Shown piece after piece: positions 24,385-33,484 of a stretch of 64,000 bases of DNA. This DNA comes from DASSNU01 sp035701265. GTDB lineage: Bacteria > Gemmatimonadota > Gemmatimonadetes > Gemmatimonadales > Gemmatimonadaceae. The stretch lies in contig DASSNU010000007.1 in assembly GCA_035701265.1 (NCBI GenBank), positions 1 through 64,000 of the forward strand. The letters run 5' to 3'. The notes under the pieces were generated by a model, which made no database searches, was not told the DNA's origin, and saw only the letters and a program-made list of their open reading frames with translations. Every line of letters begins with the position of its first letter. Within the stretch, counting starts at the first letter, position 1. The translations under genes and the position numbers were made by a program.

Positions 24385-25638
24385 TTGCCGTTCGTGCCTT
24401 TCGCACCGCGTAGACAAACCGTGACCACGCTGGTGGGCGACGTCCCGATCGGGTCGGGACATCCGGTCGTGGTCCAGTCGATGACCAACACCGACACCGC
24501 CGACGCGCCGGCAACCGCCGCGCAGGTGGCGGCGCTCGCCGGCGCCGGCTCGCAACTGGTGCGCGTCACCGTCAACACCGACGACGCCGCAGCCGCGATC
24601 CCCGAGATCGTGGCGCGCGTGGAGGCGCTGGGCGTCTCCGTCCCGATCATCGGCGACTTTCACTACAACGGACACCTCCTCCTCGCGCGCCACCCGGAGT
24701 GCGCACGCGCGCTCGCGAAGTACCGCATCAACCCGGGCAACGTGGGGGGGAAGCGCCGCGACGAGAACTTCCGCACCATCGTCGGCATCGCGGTCGACAA
24801 CGGCAAACCCGTGCGCATCGGCGTGAACTGGGGATCCCTCGACCAGGACCTGCTCACCACGATGATGGACGACAACGCGCGTCGCGCCGATCCGCTCGAC
24901 GCGCGCGAGGTCTACATCGAGGCGATGCTCGAGAGCGCGCTACGCTCCGCGACGCTCGCGGAGGAATGCGGTCTCCCACACGACCGGATCATCCTCTCCG
25001 CCAAGGTCTCCGGCGTGCAGGACCTGGTGGAAGTCTACCGGCGGCTCGCCACCCGGTGCGATTACCCGCTGCACCTCGGGCTCACGGAGGCGGGGCTCGG
25101 CACCAAGGGGATCGTCGCGAGTACCGCCGGACTTTCCATCCTGCTCGCCGATGGAATCGGCGACACGATTCGCGTCTCGCTCACGCCGCGCCCCGGAGGG
25201 GATCGCACCGAGGAGGTGCGCGTCGCGCAGCAGATCCTGCAATCGCTCGGGCTCCGCAGTTTCGCGCCTCAGGTCACCGCGTGTCCCGGCTGCGGGCGCA
25301 CCACGTCGACGTTCTTCCAGCAGATGGCGGAGGACATTCAGGGCTACATCCGCGAGCAGATGCCGCACTGGCGCGAGCGGTATGCCGGCGTGGAGGAGAT
25401 GAAGGTCGCGGTGATGGGATGCGTGGTGAACGGCCCCGGCGAGTCGAAGCACGCCGATATCGGTATCTCCCTTCCCGGAACGTTCGAGGAGCCCAAGGCG
25501 CCGGTCTACGTGGACGGCGCCCTGAAGCTGACGCTTCGAGGGGATGGCATCGTGGAGGAGTTCCTGCGGATCCTCGATGCGTACGTGGAGGAGCGATACG
25601 GAGCGGGGCGCACGCCGCAGCTCGCTCACGATCGCTGA
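24385..25638 (+). CDS. ispG: 4-hydroxy-3-methylbut-2-enyl-diphosphate synthase (IspG/GcpE)
   Basis: 417 residues. It converts MEcPP to HMBPP in the non-mevalonate isoprenoid pathway, using reduced ferredoxin or flavodoxin. Landmarks are HPVVVQSMTNTDT, the TIM-barrel parts IIGDFHYNGHLLL and INPGNVGG, and GLTEAGLGTKGIVAS. The [4Fe-4S] cysteines lie in TACPGCGRT and MGCVVNGPGE, the second including the conserved Asn and Glu. No ATG is available; TTG 24385 or GTG 24394 fits the family N-terminus. It is monocistronic and convergent with the gene ending at 25661. Confidence 0.95.
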   Translation: MPFVPFAPRRQTVTTLVGDVPIGSGHPVVVQSMTNTDTADAPATAAQVAALAGAGSQLVRVTVNTDDAAAAIPEIVARVEALGVSVPIIGDFHYNGHLLLARHPECARALAKYRINPGNVGGKRRDENFRTIVGIAVDNGKPVRIGVNWGSLDQDLLTTMMDDNARRADPLDAREVYIEAMLESALRSATLAEECGLPHDRIILSAKVSGVQDLVEVYRRLATRCDYPLHLGLTEAGLGTKGIVASTAGLSILLADGIGDTIRVSLTPRPGGDRTEEVRVAQQILQSLGLRSFAPQVTACPGCGRTTSTFFQQMAEDIQGYIREQMPHWRERYAGVEEMKVAVMGCVVNGPGESKHADIGISLPGTFEEPKAPVYVDGALKLTLRGDGIVEEFLRILDAYVEERYGAGRTPQLAHDR

Positions 25639-25660
25639 TCGCGCGCCCCGCAGACCGCAG

Positions 25661-26263
25661 CTACCGCGCGACCCGATCCAGCTCCTCGACCATCGCGCGC
25701 AACTCGGCGACGATCGGCACGTCGAACCCCATTCGCGCGAGCGCATCCACGCACTGACGATACCAGCGCACGGTACCCTCACGCCCGGCAGCGAAGCGTG
25801 ACCACACCGTGTCGGGGTAACTGGTGCGGCGAAGGTCGGCGAGCAGGGTGCCGGCCGTGTGCACCTTGTCCGCGACGAAGAGCCACCGTGACCGTTCGTC
25901 CGCCTGCGCGAGGCGCGTGAGCACGTCGTCGCGCCGCTCCGCCGGAGCGAGCTCCACCTCGTCGTCGTCGAGCGCGCGCTCGGCCACGGCGCGTGCGATG
26001 CGCACCGGCTCGACGCCGAACTTCTCGGCAATCCGCTGGATGCTCGCCTCGACCAGACGGTGCTCGCGTGCCGCGTCCTCGATCGCCTCGAACAGGATCC
26101 CGGCCAGCACCGTGTCTTCATCCCGTCCGTAGCGCGTGAGGATGATCGCCACGTTCGCGCCGTGCGTCTCGTAGGGCGTGCGCGTCCCCTTGCGCACCTG
26201 CTGGTCGTGATGCTTGGCGGCGTACGCCAGCGCGTGGTTCACGCGATCGGAGTATCCCGTCAC
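25661..26263 (-). CDS. RelA/SpoT-type HD-domain protein with altered HD motif
   Basis: 200 residues covering only the hydrolase half of a SpoT-like protein, as in small alarmone hydrolases. Recognisable are AAKHHDQQVRKGTRTPYETHG (first His), DTVLAGILFEAIEDAA, where LHD-x2-ED is normal, and FVADKVHTAGTL, where LADRLHNMRTL is normal. The central His-Asp pair that binds Mn2+ is Phe-Glu here, while the later Glu-Asp and Asp remain. Alarmone hydrolysis is therefore uncertain; a binding or altered-specificity role is possible. GTG 26263, with GGAG eight bases upstream, avoids overlap with the upstream gene; GTG 26338 is the longer alternative. Confidence 0.7.
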   Translation of the reverse strand: MTGYSDRVNHALAYAAKHHDQQVRKGTRTPYETHGANVAIILTRYGRDEDTVLAGILFEAIEDAAREHRLVEASIQRIAEKFGVEPVRIARAVAERALDDDEVELAPAERRDDVLTRLAQADERSRWLFVADKVHTAGTLLADLRRTSYPDTVWSRFAAGREGTVRWYRQCVDALARMGFDVPIVAELRAMVEELDRVAR

Positions 26264-26309
26264 CTGATGCGCTCCCGCGCGGCTGGTGGTGTACCGGTCG
26301 AAGCTCGAC

Positions 26310-26819
26310 TCACGGCGCGGCAGCTCCGGCCGGCGCACGCCGGAACCAGCGCACGATCTTCTCCAATCCGCGGCGGTCCTCGTCGTCGAACGTCCCCAGG
26401 TGCACGCTGTCCACGTCGAGCACCGCGATCAGCTCATCATCGCCGCCGATGACCGGCACGACGATCTCCGATCGCGCGCGCGCGTCGCACGCGATGTGAC
26501 CGGGAAAGAGCGACACGTCAGGGACGAGTACCGTGCGCCGCTCCGCCGCGGCCGCGCCGCACACACCGCGGCCGTACGCGATCTCCATGCAGCCGAGTGT
26601 CCCCTGGTACGGGCCGACACGGAGCAACCGGCCGGGATCCACCACGCGGTAGAATCCCGTCCACAGATGGCCGAATCCGTGATGGATGAGCGCCGCCATG
26701 GTGGCCATGGCCGCGATCTGGTCGGTGATCCCTTCCAGCGTGTGCTCGATGTGCATCTCCAGGTCGGCGTAAGCCCGCCCTTTCGGCACATCGCGCAGAT
26801 CCAGCGTGACTTCGGCCAT
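26310..26819 (-). CDS. msrC: Free methionine-(R)-sulfoxide reductase (GAF-type, fRMsr)
   Basis: 169 residues, a single GAF domain of the fRMsr type. The three family cysteines are present: Cys77 (GTLGCMEI), Cys87 (GRGVCGAA) and Cys111 (FPGHIACDA). The conserved LRVGPYQG, VPDVSLFPGH, RSEIVVPV and DVDSVHLGTFD stretches are also there. It reduces free methionine-R-sulfoxide in the cytoplasm using thioredoxin-type electrons. ATG 26819 matches family length. It precedes the SpoT-like gene on the same strand by about 46 bp and the pair may be co-transcribed. Confidence 0.9.
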   Translation of the reverse strand: MAEVTLDLRDVPKGRAYADLEMHIEHTLEGITDQIAAMATMAALIHHGFGHLWTGFYRVVDPGRLLRVGPYQGTLGCMEIAYGRGVCGAAAAERRTVLVPDVSLFPGHIACDARARSEIVVPVIGGDDELIAVLDVDSVHLGTFDDEDRRGLEKIVRWFRRAPAGAAAP

Positions 26820-26958
26820 GCGGGATGCAGGATGGTGAGAGTGAGAGCCCCCGTGTGACCACGTCGCGGGTGCTACCATAATCTACTGCGCGCCGGTGGG
26901 CCGAGATATGCGGCCGTGCGCAGGGAGGATGCACGCTCCGCGGCGCGCATCGCTTCGC

Positions 26959-27228
26959 TCACCCTTCTTCTACGCTGATCAGCAGCTCGGCGCTGAGCTC
27001 CCGCACCAGGCGATCCACCTCCGTCTCCGCCGTGGCAGGGTCGACATCGAAGGTTTCCGTGAGGCGAGGCACCATCTCCTCGCGGCTCACCCCCTGCTCG
27101 ATCAGCTCCCAGACGGCCGCCCCGGTCTCGTTCAGCGTGTAGTACCGCTTCGTGTGGAGGTGCAGGAGCACCGTGCCTTCCTGGAGCACGGCGGAGAGCG
27201 CGTGCTCCGAGACACGGTAGCGCGTCAT
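26959..27228 (-). CDS. PqqD-like peptide-binding (RRE) protein
   Basis: 89 residues, the size and pattern of the PqqD family winged helix. The hallmark is HTKRYYTLNETGAAVWELIE, then a regulated helix-turn-helix shape to the end. PqqD-like proteins bind leader peptides of RiPP precursors, but many stand-alone members sit beside polysaccharide genes. No radical SAM, B2-type peptidase or precursor peptide was found nearby. Its ATG overlaps the stop of the Wzc-like gene (ATGA), so it is the third gene of a leftward operon with a metzincin and a Wzc-like protein. Confidence 0.82.
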   Translation of the reverse strand: MTRYRVSEHALSAVLQEGTVLLHLHTKRYYTLNETGAAVWELIEQGVSREEMVPRLTETFDVDPATAETEVDRLVRELSAELLISVEEG

Positions 27229-28964
27229 GCGCCTGCCTCGACCAAACCGGCGGTGGCGGGAGGTGTGAAGGTGGGGACCTTCATGTCCCACACCACCAGC
27301 CCGCGTGTCCGCGCACCACGCACATCCAGGGCGCCCACCAGCTGCTCCAGCCACGCGAGAGAAGTGCGCGCACACCGTACGCAGATGATCACATCCCGGC
27401 CGGCGCAGGCGCTTGGCGGCACGTCGCCGGTGACCGGTACCGGGGCGTTGATGATCACGGAGTCATAGTGGCGCTGTAGTGCCGGCATGGTGCGCTCCAG
27501 CACGTCGAGAGCCTGACGGCAGACGTCGGGGTCATCCGTCACCCCGCTCGGCACGACACCGATGTTGCGCGCGCGGCCCACCAGCACTGGACGCACGAGC
27601 TCGGGCCACGCCATCGCCCCGGCGCCAAGCTCGGCCAGTCCCGGCCCTTCATCCATCCCTGTCGCACGGGCCACGCTGCGGGTGGCGAAGTCCGTATCGA
27701 CCAGCAGCGCCGTGCGTGCGTGGCAGGCCACCGCGGCTGCCAGATTCACCGCCACCACTGCCGTGACCGCGGATTCTTCTCCAATGACCGTGAGGATCGG
27801 CAGGTTGAAGGCAGCGTCGGCCAACTGGCTGTAGAGCAGCGTGTAGGTGTCGCTACTCCGATCGATCACTGCCGCGATCTCACGGTCAGCGCGGCGCCGC
27901 ATCCGCTCCGGGTCCGGCGTGTGCTCGCGCACCGTGGTCAGCACCGGGACGCGCGCCACCGATGCCGCCTCGCGCCCGTCGGCAATGCGCGGCCGACGCA
28001 GCTCGCCTACCAGCAGAGTGGCGAAGCCCGCTGCTGCGCCGAGGACGACGGCCGCCAGAACCACCGCCACGGGGGACGTGCCGATCGCCGCGACATCGCG
28101 CGCCCGTGCCGCGCGCGCTGCCACCTCCTGGTGCGCAAAGCGGGCTCTCGCGAGCTGGGAACGCACGCGCATCGTACGCTCCACCGCTGAATCGTGAGCG
28201 GCCGCGAGGGCCACAGTATCGAAAGGAGGCGGAGTGGCCGACCGGCGCGGGATGACGGGAGCGAGCGCGCGCAGCTCGGAGTCCATCCGGACGGACACGC
28301 TCTCCGCCATCTGCTGCAGCGTCTTCCCGATCTCCGTCGCGCGCGTGGTGAGTGCCACGAAGATGGGGTCCACCCCACCCACTGCGCCGAAGACGTCGCG
28401 ATTCTTCTCGATCTCGGCCAGCGAGTCGAGGAGCTGCTGTGTCTCGGGGCGATCGCGCAACTGGGGGGACTCTCCCAGAGCGCGGTACGAGGCCGGGAGC
28501 GGTGCGCTCTTGGCCTGCTGGATCAGCGCGCGAAGAGCGTCGCGTGCGCGTTGGATGGAATCACGCCGCACGCGCGACTCCGGAGAGAGCGTATCGACGG
28601 GCGCCGGCGGCTGCAGCCATCTCGCGAACGCCCTCCGCGCGCTGTCGCGCACCGACGCGATACTGTCGGCGTACTGAACCGCTTGCGTCTCCGACACCAC
28701 CAGGCTGAGCGTGTCGGGAAGCGCCACGTTCCCGGGACGTAGCGACCGCGCTGCCGTGCGCGCGCCACGAGGCACGATCACCAGCCCGGCCAGCGCCACG
28801 AGAAACATCGTCGCCACGGCGACGCCGAGCCGAGTGGGGAGACGATAGGCGTTCCGCGCACGGCGGCGGAGCCACCCCGCTCGCCGGGCTGGAGAGGAGG
28901 CGTGCACCGGGACCGGCTCCCGGCCGTCCACGTGACCGTCCTCGTCGTGCGCGCCGATGTCCAC
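27225..28964 (-). CDS. Wzz/Wzc-like polysaccharide co-polymerase with degenerate ATPase domain
   Basis: 579 residues. Architecture: TM1 (about 35-52, VAVATMFLVALAGLVIV), a periplasmic coiled-coil-rich stretch to about 290, TM2 (about 300-325, SPVAVVLAAVVLGAAAGFATLL), then a cytoplasmic BY-kinase/CpsD-like fold. In that fold the Walker A position reads IGEESAVTAV, lacking the Lys and Ser/Thr needed for ATP. A Walker-A'-like LLVDTDF remains, and the C-terminal Tyr cluster is missing. It is therefore probably a structural chain-length or export partner, not a kinase. GTG 28964 lies 4 bp after the metzincin stop and keeps the frame. Confidence 0.75.
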   Translation of the reverse strand: MDIGAHDEDGHVDGREPVPVHASSPARRAGWLRRRARNAYRLPTRLGVAVATMFLVALAGLVIVPRGARTAARSLRPGNVALPDTLSLVVSETQAVQYADSIASVRDSARRAFARWLQPPAPVDTLSPESRVRRDSIQRARDALRALIQQAKSAPLPASYRALGESPQLRDRPETQQLLDSLAEIEKNRDVFGAVGGVDPIFVALTTRATEIGKTLQQMAESVSVRMDSELRALAPVIPRRSATPPPFDTVALAAAHDSAVERTMRVRSQLARARFAHQEVAARAARARDVAAIGTSPVAVVLAAVVLGAAAGFATLLVGELRRPRIADGREAASVARVPVLTTVREHTPDPERMRRRADREIAAVIDRSSDTYTLLYSQLADAAFNLPILTVIGEESAVTAVVAVNLAAAVACHARTALLVDTDFATRSVARATGMDEGPGLAELGAGAMAWPELVRPVLVGRARNIGVVPSGVTDDPDVCRQALDVLERTMPALQRHYDSVIINAPVPVTGDVPPSACAGRDVIICVRCARTSLAWLEQLVGALDVRGARTRGLVVWDMKVPTFTPPATAGLVEAGA

Positions 28965-28968
28965 CGTC

Positions 28969-31428
28969 CTACGGCTCCTCTCCGAATGGATCGCCAGGCG
29001 GCAGAGGAAGCGCGGGTGTCGGCGCCGGCAGCTCCCGTCGCTCGATCCAGCGCCGCATGTCCGCGGCAATCGATGCCCAGTGGGCGCGCGCCAGCGGAGC
29101 GCCGCCGCGCGCACGCGCTTCCGCCACTGGCTGCAACGCCGCGATCCGCAACTCGGCCAGTGCGCGCACCTCGGGCGTGGCATTGTGGTCCGCCGCCAGC
29201 GCGAGCAATCGGTCGGCGAACGCACGCTGCGTCACCCGCTGCAGCGCGGCCAATCGCCCGTTCGCCGGCGGAGGATGACGCCAGAGCTCGGCGGTCAGCG
29301 TGTCCAGCACCTCCGACAATGAGAGCGCACCTGGATCGTGCGTGGAGAATTGCACCAGCCTGGCTGCACGCTCCGGCTCGAGGATCGCGTCGAGCACCAA
29401 CTGGGCGAGGCTCCGCGCCGCACCCAGCTCATCGAACATCGGTGCCGTGCGCGACCGGAACAACTCCCCCGTTGGCCGTCCGCTGAACGGACCGGGGGCG
29501 AGCAGCGTGAGCACGGTGTCGGGGATCTCCATCTCCGCCGGGCGAAGCGTGGTGGCCAGCAGGCTCAACGCCTGTCGCTGCACGCGCGCCTCCACCGGCC
29601 GTGTGGCCTGCACCCCGTCGCCGTTCACTGCATAGGCGTATTCCATCCCGCCGATCGCTTTCGCGAGTGACCCGATGGCGAAACGATGCATGAGGTACAC
29701 CGGCGCGAAGCGCTCCTGCAGCAGCGCCACCGGCTCGCCGGGGCCGATGTTGCGCAATCCGAAGCGGGCGATCGCTACCCGCCGCACCGCCATGACCTGT
29801 TGCAGATACGCGGCTGGCGTCGCCGCGTCATCCCACAGGCTCGTGCGTGGGTCGCTCGCGAATTGGGGACGGGCGTCGAAATCCGACAGGTAGAGATACC
29901 CCTTCCGCAGCCCCTCGGCCACGATCGCTCGGAGGGAATCCTGCTCCGTGCCCGGCGGGAAAATCCCGTATCCCCAGTGGATCGCCCACACATCGTACGC
30001 GCCGGGTCCCTCGCCGTACGGGTCGCTCACGTCGATGTTCCCCGCAGAATCGAGCCGCACGCGCGGGGGCGGGTAATCCATCAACGAGCCGCGCTCGTAC
30101 GTCGACGCGATGTAGTTGTGGCTCAACCCCAACGTGTGCCCCACCTCGTGCGCGGACACCTGCCGCACGCGGCCCAGCACGAAGTGCGTGTCTGCGGCAG
30201 CTCGCTGGGCACCCATCAGTCCTGCGTACAGGTTGTATGACGTCCGCGCGCGGTGCGAATCGAGACGCGCCATCGCCTTCAGGATCTCCCCGGTGCGCGG
30301 GTCACCAAGCGAGCCTCCCACCGACCATCCGCGCTCGTTCCGGTTTACCCACTCCACCACGTTGTACCGCGCGTCCATGGGGTCCACGCTGTCCGGGAGA
30401 TCCTTCACCACGAACGCGCCCTTGAGTCCAGCCGCATCGAATGCGCGTGCCCACCAACCCACGGCTTCCCTGGTGGCGCTCCGGATCGGCTCAGGGATTC
30501 CCGGGTCGATGTAGTAGACGATGGGATTCTTGATGGGGCTGTTGGGGTCCGCCGGATTCACGCGCTCCAGGCGATGCCGCGCGATCCAGCGCTGCTCCAG
30601 CGACCCGTGCACCGGCTGACCGTAGTCCTTGAAGTCGATGCCGAAGTAGCCCACACGCGGATCCATCCGGCGCGGCTGGTACCCATCGTCGGGGAGTGGA
30701 AGCAACGAGAGATGCTGCCGCAGCGTGAAGGCGCGTCCATCGGGGACGATCGACGCCACCGTGCGACCTGGTCGGCCATTCGTAGTGAACGTGAGCGAGA
30801 CGTCGATCTCCGTGTTCTTCGGGAATGCCTTCGTGTACGGCAGGTACACTCCCGATCGCTCGCGCGACAGTGCGTAGCTCCCCTCGTTGCTGGCCGTGAG
30901 TTGCTCGGAGACGCCCACCCAGTCGCGCAGGATGAGATCGCTCGCGTCCACCAGCAGCTTCCCATCTTCGTTGGCCAGCACGGGGAGTGCGGCCACCGTG
31001 CTGGGCGGGAACGATTCGCGCACCGTGCGCGCGTTGCGCCCGTCGTCGCGGGCCGAGCTGCGGTAGTTCCAGTTCTCGAACACCACCAGCACGTTGCGCC
31101 CCGCGCGATTGAACTCTACCACCTGTTCGCGGTCTCCCATGCCGCGGTCGAGACCAATCGGGTTGGAGCCCAAGCCCGTCGCGAGTGAGATGAAGAGGAG
31201 CGCGTGGAGGGAATCGGACGGCAGCTCGAGGAGCAGGCGTCCGGTCCCGCGATCGATCCACATGGGGACGAAGCCCTCGCGGCGCTCCATCCCCTGCGTG
31301 CGATCGGCGATGTGCGCGGCGGGGGCGGCATCGCCCCGTGTCTCCTGTGCGCTGGCCGCTGGGGACGCGGCCGCCATCGCGATGGCGAGCACGAAAAGCG
31401 TGGACAGGCGGGCGAGACGGTGGGGCAT
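28969..31428 (-). CDS. Large secreted zinc metzincin (DUF5117/DUF5118-type)
   Basis: 819 residues. The signal peptide ends near SPAASAQ (about 22-28). The N-terminal half has conserved stretches of the DUF5117/5118 zinc-metalloprotease family (for example MWIDRGTGRLLLELP and VGYFGIDFKDYG). The metzincin site is HEVGHTLGLSHN (His427, Glu428, His431, His437) with the Met-turn in SLMDYPPP (Met450). All ligands are intact, so an extracytoplasmic protease is expected. ATG 31428 follows GGAGACAG and gives the signal peptide. It is the first gene of the operon with the Wzc-like and PqqD-like proteins. Confidence 0.88.
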   Translation of the reverse strand: MPHRLARLSTLFVLAIAMAAASPAASAQETRGDAAPAAHIADRTQGMERREGFVPMWIDRGTGRLLLELPSDSLHALLFISLATGLGSNPIGLDRGMGDREQVVEFNRAGRNVLVVFENWNYRSSARDDGRNARTVRESFPPSTVAALPVLANEDGKLLVDASDLILRDWVGVSEQLTASNEGSYALSRERSGVYLPYTKAFPKNTEIDVSLTFTTNGRPGRTVASIVPDGRAFTLRQHLSLLPLPDDGYQPRRMDPRVGYFGIDFKDYGQPVHGSLEQRWIARHRLERVNPADPNSPIKNPIVYYIDPGIPEPIRSATREAVGWWARAFDAAGLKGAFVVKDLPDSVDPMDARYNVVEWVNRNERGWSVGGSLGDPRTGEILKAMARLDSHRARTSYNLYAGLMGAQRAAADTHFVLGRVRQVSAHEVGHTLGLSHNYIASTYERGSLMDYPPPRVRLDSAGNIDVSDPYGEGPGAYDVWAIHWGYGIFPPGTEQDSLRAIVAEGLRKGYLYLSDFDARPQFASDPRTSLWDDAATPAAYLQQVMAVRRVAIARFGLRNIGPGEPVALLQERFAPVYLMHRFAIGSLAKAIGGMEYAYAVNGDGVQATRPVEARVQRQALSLLATTLRPAEMEIPDTVLTLLAPGPFSGRPTGELFRSRTAPMFDELGAARSLAQLVLDAILEPERAARLVQFSTHDPGALSLSEVLDTLTAELWRHPPPANGRLAALQRVTQRAFADRLLALAADHNATPEVRALAELRIAALQPVAEARARGGAPLARAHWASIAADMRRWIERRELPAPTPALPLPPGDPFGEEP

Positions 31429-31501
31429 GAAGGCTGTCTCCTCCGGTAGGCGCCAGGCGATTATCGGGCGGGGGAAAAGCGGGCGCAAGGCGTGGCGCGG
31501 T

Positions 31502-31750
31502 TCACCGTGTCATTCGCCACAGCGCACTCGCAATGAGGACGATCGCCACCACGGCGAAGCAGATGGACGAGATGCTCCACCACAATCCTTCGCGGGTGAG
31601 TGCAATGGCCGCGATCCCGAGTGCAACGACTCCCGTGCCGAGCGTGTTGAGCCAGGGCGATCTCGTTCCCGGCCGGTATCGTGCAAGGAGGCGGAGCGCG
31701 ACGCCGGCGAACGCCGTGACCACGCCGATGATGGCGAGATGTTCACGCAT
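31502..31750 (-). CDS. Small membrane protein
   Basis: 82 residues with two or three hydrophobic helices (IIGVVTAFAGVALRLL, TLGTGVVALGIAAIAL, SICFAVVAIVLIASALW). There are no polar motifs that would suggest a function, and it resembles many small orphan inner-membrane proteins. ATG 31750 has AGAGGAA upstream. It lies between the metzincin gene and the cupredoxin gene, all leftward, with gaps of 73 and 138 bp, so it may have its own transcript. Confidence 0.65.
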   Translation of the reverse strand: MREHLAIIGVVTAFAGVALRLLARYRPGTRSPWLNTLGTGVVALGIAAIALTREGLWWSISSICFAVVAIVLIASALWRMTR

Positions 31751-31888
31751 GGCACGGTTCCTCTCGCGTTCCACCCGCGGACGCCACGGGGCGGCGGTAG
31801 CCCTCACCGCCGCCCCGTACACGATGTCGAGATCGTTCACCCCGCACCCCGTGCGCGTTGAGCGCCGGTGGTGCCGGGTGCGTCGTGC

Positions 31889-32395
31889 TTACTGCACCGT
31901 CACCTTGCCGACCATTCCCATGGCCAGGTGCGGCGAGCAGTGGAAGGGATAGGTGCCGGGCTTGATGTTCCCGAACGAGATCGTGTAGTTCGTGCTGTCG
32001 TTGAGGAACGGACTCTCGAGCGGCCCCATCGTCTTGGTCATCGCGCCGCCCGGCTCCGGCATGTTGGCCGCCAACTGTGCCTCGACATCATCCGGGATGC
32101 TGTCCGGGTTGAAGCCGACGTTGTGCGGCCCGCCCGACACCGACTCGAAGCGGATGGCATCGCCCTGCTTGATGGTGATCTCGGCGGGATCGAAGCGATA
32201 CGCCGAGCCATCGTACTCCATCTTGACCACGTGCGTCGTCCCGGTGATCGGTGCTGCGGCAACTCCGCTCGCGGCCGGAGTCGTGGCCGCCGCGGGAGCC
32301 GCGGCCGTGCTGTCGGTGGACTGTGCCTGCTCGCCACCGCTGCACGCACCCAGGACGAAAGCGCTCGCCAGGAGCGCCGGTCCAATGAACCTCAT
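31889..32395 (-). CDS. Cupredoxin (plastocyanin-like) lipoprotein
   Basis: 168 residues. The lipobox FVLGAC gives lipidated Cys18, an Ala/Thr linker runs to about 60, then a plastocyanin-type beta-sandwich. The type-1 copper ligands are complete: His in GGPHNVGF, then Cys, His and Met in FHCSPHLAMGM. It should carry one electron at a time in the periplasm, anchored to a membrane. The redox partners are unknown. ATG 32395 is used; an ATG 45 bp upstream would bury the lipobox. GGAGG is 10 bases from the start. The DsbA-like lipoprotein gene lies upstream on the same strand. Confidence 0.9.
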   Translation of the reverse strand: MRFIGPALLASAFVLGACSGGEQAQSTDSTAAAPAAATTPAASGVAAAPITGTTHVVKMEYDGSAYRFDPAEITIKQGDAIRFESVSGGPHNVGFNPDSIPDDVEAQLAANMPEPGGAMTKTMGPLESPFLNDSTNYTISFGNIKPGTYPFHCSPHLAMGMVGKVTVQ

Positions 32396-32542
32396 TGTTC
32401 GGAGGCCTCCAGTACTGTTGCTGAATGGATCCTTCTGCATGGAACCCGCGACGGTCGCGGGCTTGTGAAGATATTCACAAAGCGCGGCCCGCGCAAAGGA
32501 CCGGGTACGGCCGGACCGAACGCGAGCCGAATTGCGCGCTCA

Positions 32543-33334
32543 TCAGCCGCCGCGTGTAAGCGAATCCTGGATGGCCCGCAGTCGCGCGCTGTCCACCACC
32601 TGCTTGGTCGGCACCTTGAGCGGAGGCGGCGGCGCGGCGTCCGGCGTCCCACGCTCGTTCGCCGCCAACACCTGCTCCACCCAGCTCCACTGCTGCGATC
32701 CGTAGTACAACCGGCCGTTCACCACGAACGCCGGCGTTCCGCGCACGGCATACCTCCGTGCGACGTCTTCGGCCGCATCCAACCGCGCCTGGTGCCGCTT
32801 GCTCGACGCGCATTGCCGGAAGCGCGTCGTGTCCATTCCCAGCTCGGCCGCGTACTCCACCATCTGCGCAGGAATGTCCACCACGCGCTTCCATACTTCC
32901 TGCCGCTCGAACAGCAGCGTGTGCATCGGCCAGAACTTCCCCTGCTCCGCTGCGCAGCTTGCCGCCGCGGAGCCTGCCACGCTCCCCCGATGCCACGCCA
33001 GGTCCACCAGCGTCAGTTGCGCGCGTCCCTTCTCGACCCAGTCGCGATGCAGCGGCTCCACGGCCTCCTTGGAGAACTTCGCGCAGTCGTCGCACACGTA
33101 GTCGTCGAAATAGATCACGTGCACCGGCGCCGCCGTGTCACCCTCGGTGTACGCCACCGCCGCGCTCATCCCGTCCGCAGGGGGCGCAGCCGTCGCCCGG
33201 CACCCGGCAGTCACCGACAGCCCCGCGAACACCAGCACGGCAAGACGATCTCGCGCGGCGCGACGGACGTGCTCTCGATGCCCATCCGCTGCGCGTTCAC
33301 GCGCGCACCCCGGCGCTGGCTGGCCATTCAGCAT
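32543..33334 (-). CDS. DsbA-like thioredoxin-fold lipoprotein
   Basis: 263 residues. A short hydrophobic segment ends in the lipobox-like VTAGC (Cys45). A thioredoxin_4/DsbA domain follows, with the redox pair CDDC (81-84), a helical insert and the cis-Pro loop RGTPAFVVNG. The last 40 residues are Pro-rich. It should make or reduce disulfides outside the cytoplasm. The N-terminal 30 residues are Arg-rich and a later start is possible. It is transcribed away from the his promoter; the 110-bp divergent gap must hold its promoter. Confidence 0.8.
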   Translation of the reverse strand: MLNGQPAPGCARERAADGHREHVRRAARDRLAVLVFAGLSVTAGCRATAAPPADGMSAAVAYTEGDTAAPVHVIYFDDYVCDDCAKFSKEAVEPLHRDWVEKGRAQLTLVDLAWHRGSVAGSAAASCAAEQGKFWPMHTLLFERQEVWKRVVDIPAQMVEYAAELGMDTTRFRQCASSKRHQARLDAAEDVARRYAVRGTPAFVVNGRLYYGSQQWSWVEQVLAANERGTPDAAPPPPLKVPTKQVVDSARLRAIQDSLTRGG

Positions 33335-33447
33335 TGTTCCTCCACGGTAGAACAGGCTGCCCCATATCCGACAACGTAACTGCGCGCGCGCCCGTTGACG
33401 AGCGCGCTCAGCGGGGCAGCTCCGAACGTTCAGCGCCAGTTCGTCCG

Positions 33448-33476
33448 TTGACGGACTCCGTGCCGCACCCTATGTT
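33448..33476 (+). promoter_or_regulatory. Promoter of the his operon
   Basis: TTGACG (33448-33453), exactly 17 bp, TATGTT (33471-33476). Transcription would begin about 33482-33485, at or just before the ATG of the leader peptide. No operator was recognised, which fits control by attenuation. Confidence 0.75.
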
Positions 33477-33484
33477 GCTCTCCT

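Noticed and set aside
26959..27228. RiPP biosynthesis cluster around the PqqD-like gene
   Set aside because: No radical SAM enzyme, cyclase, B2-type peptidase or precursor peptide could be recognised in the flanks.
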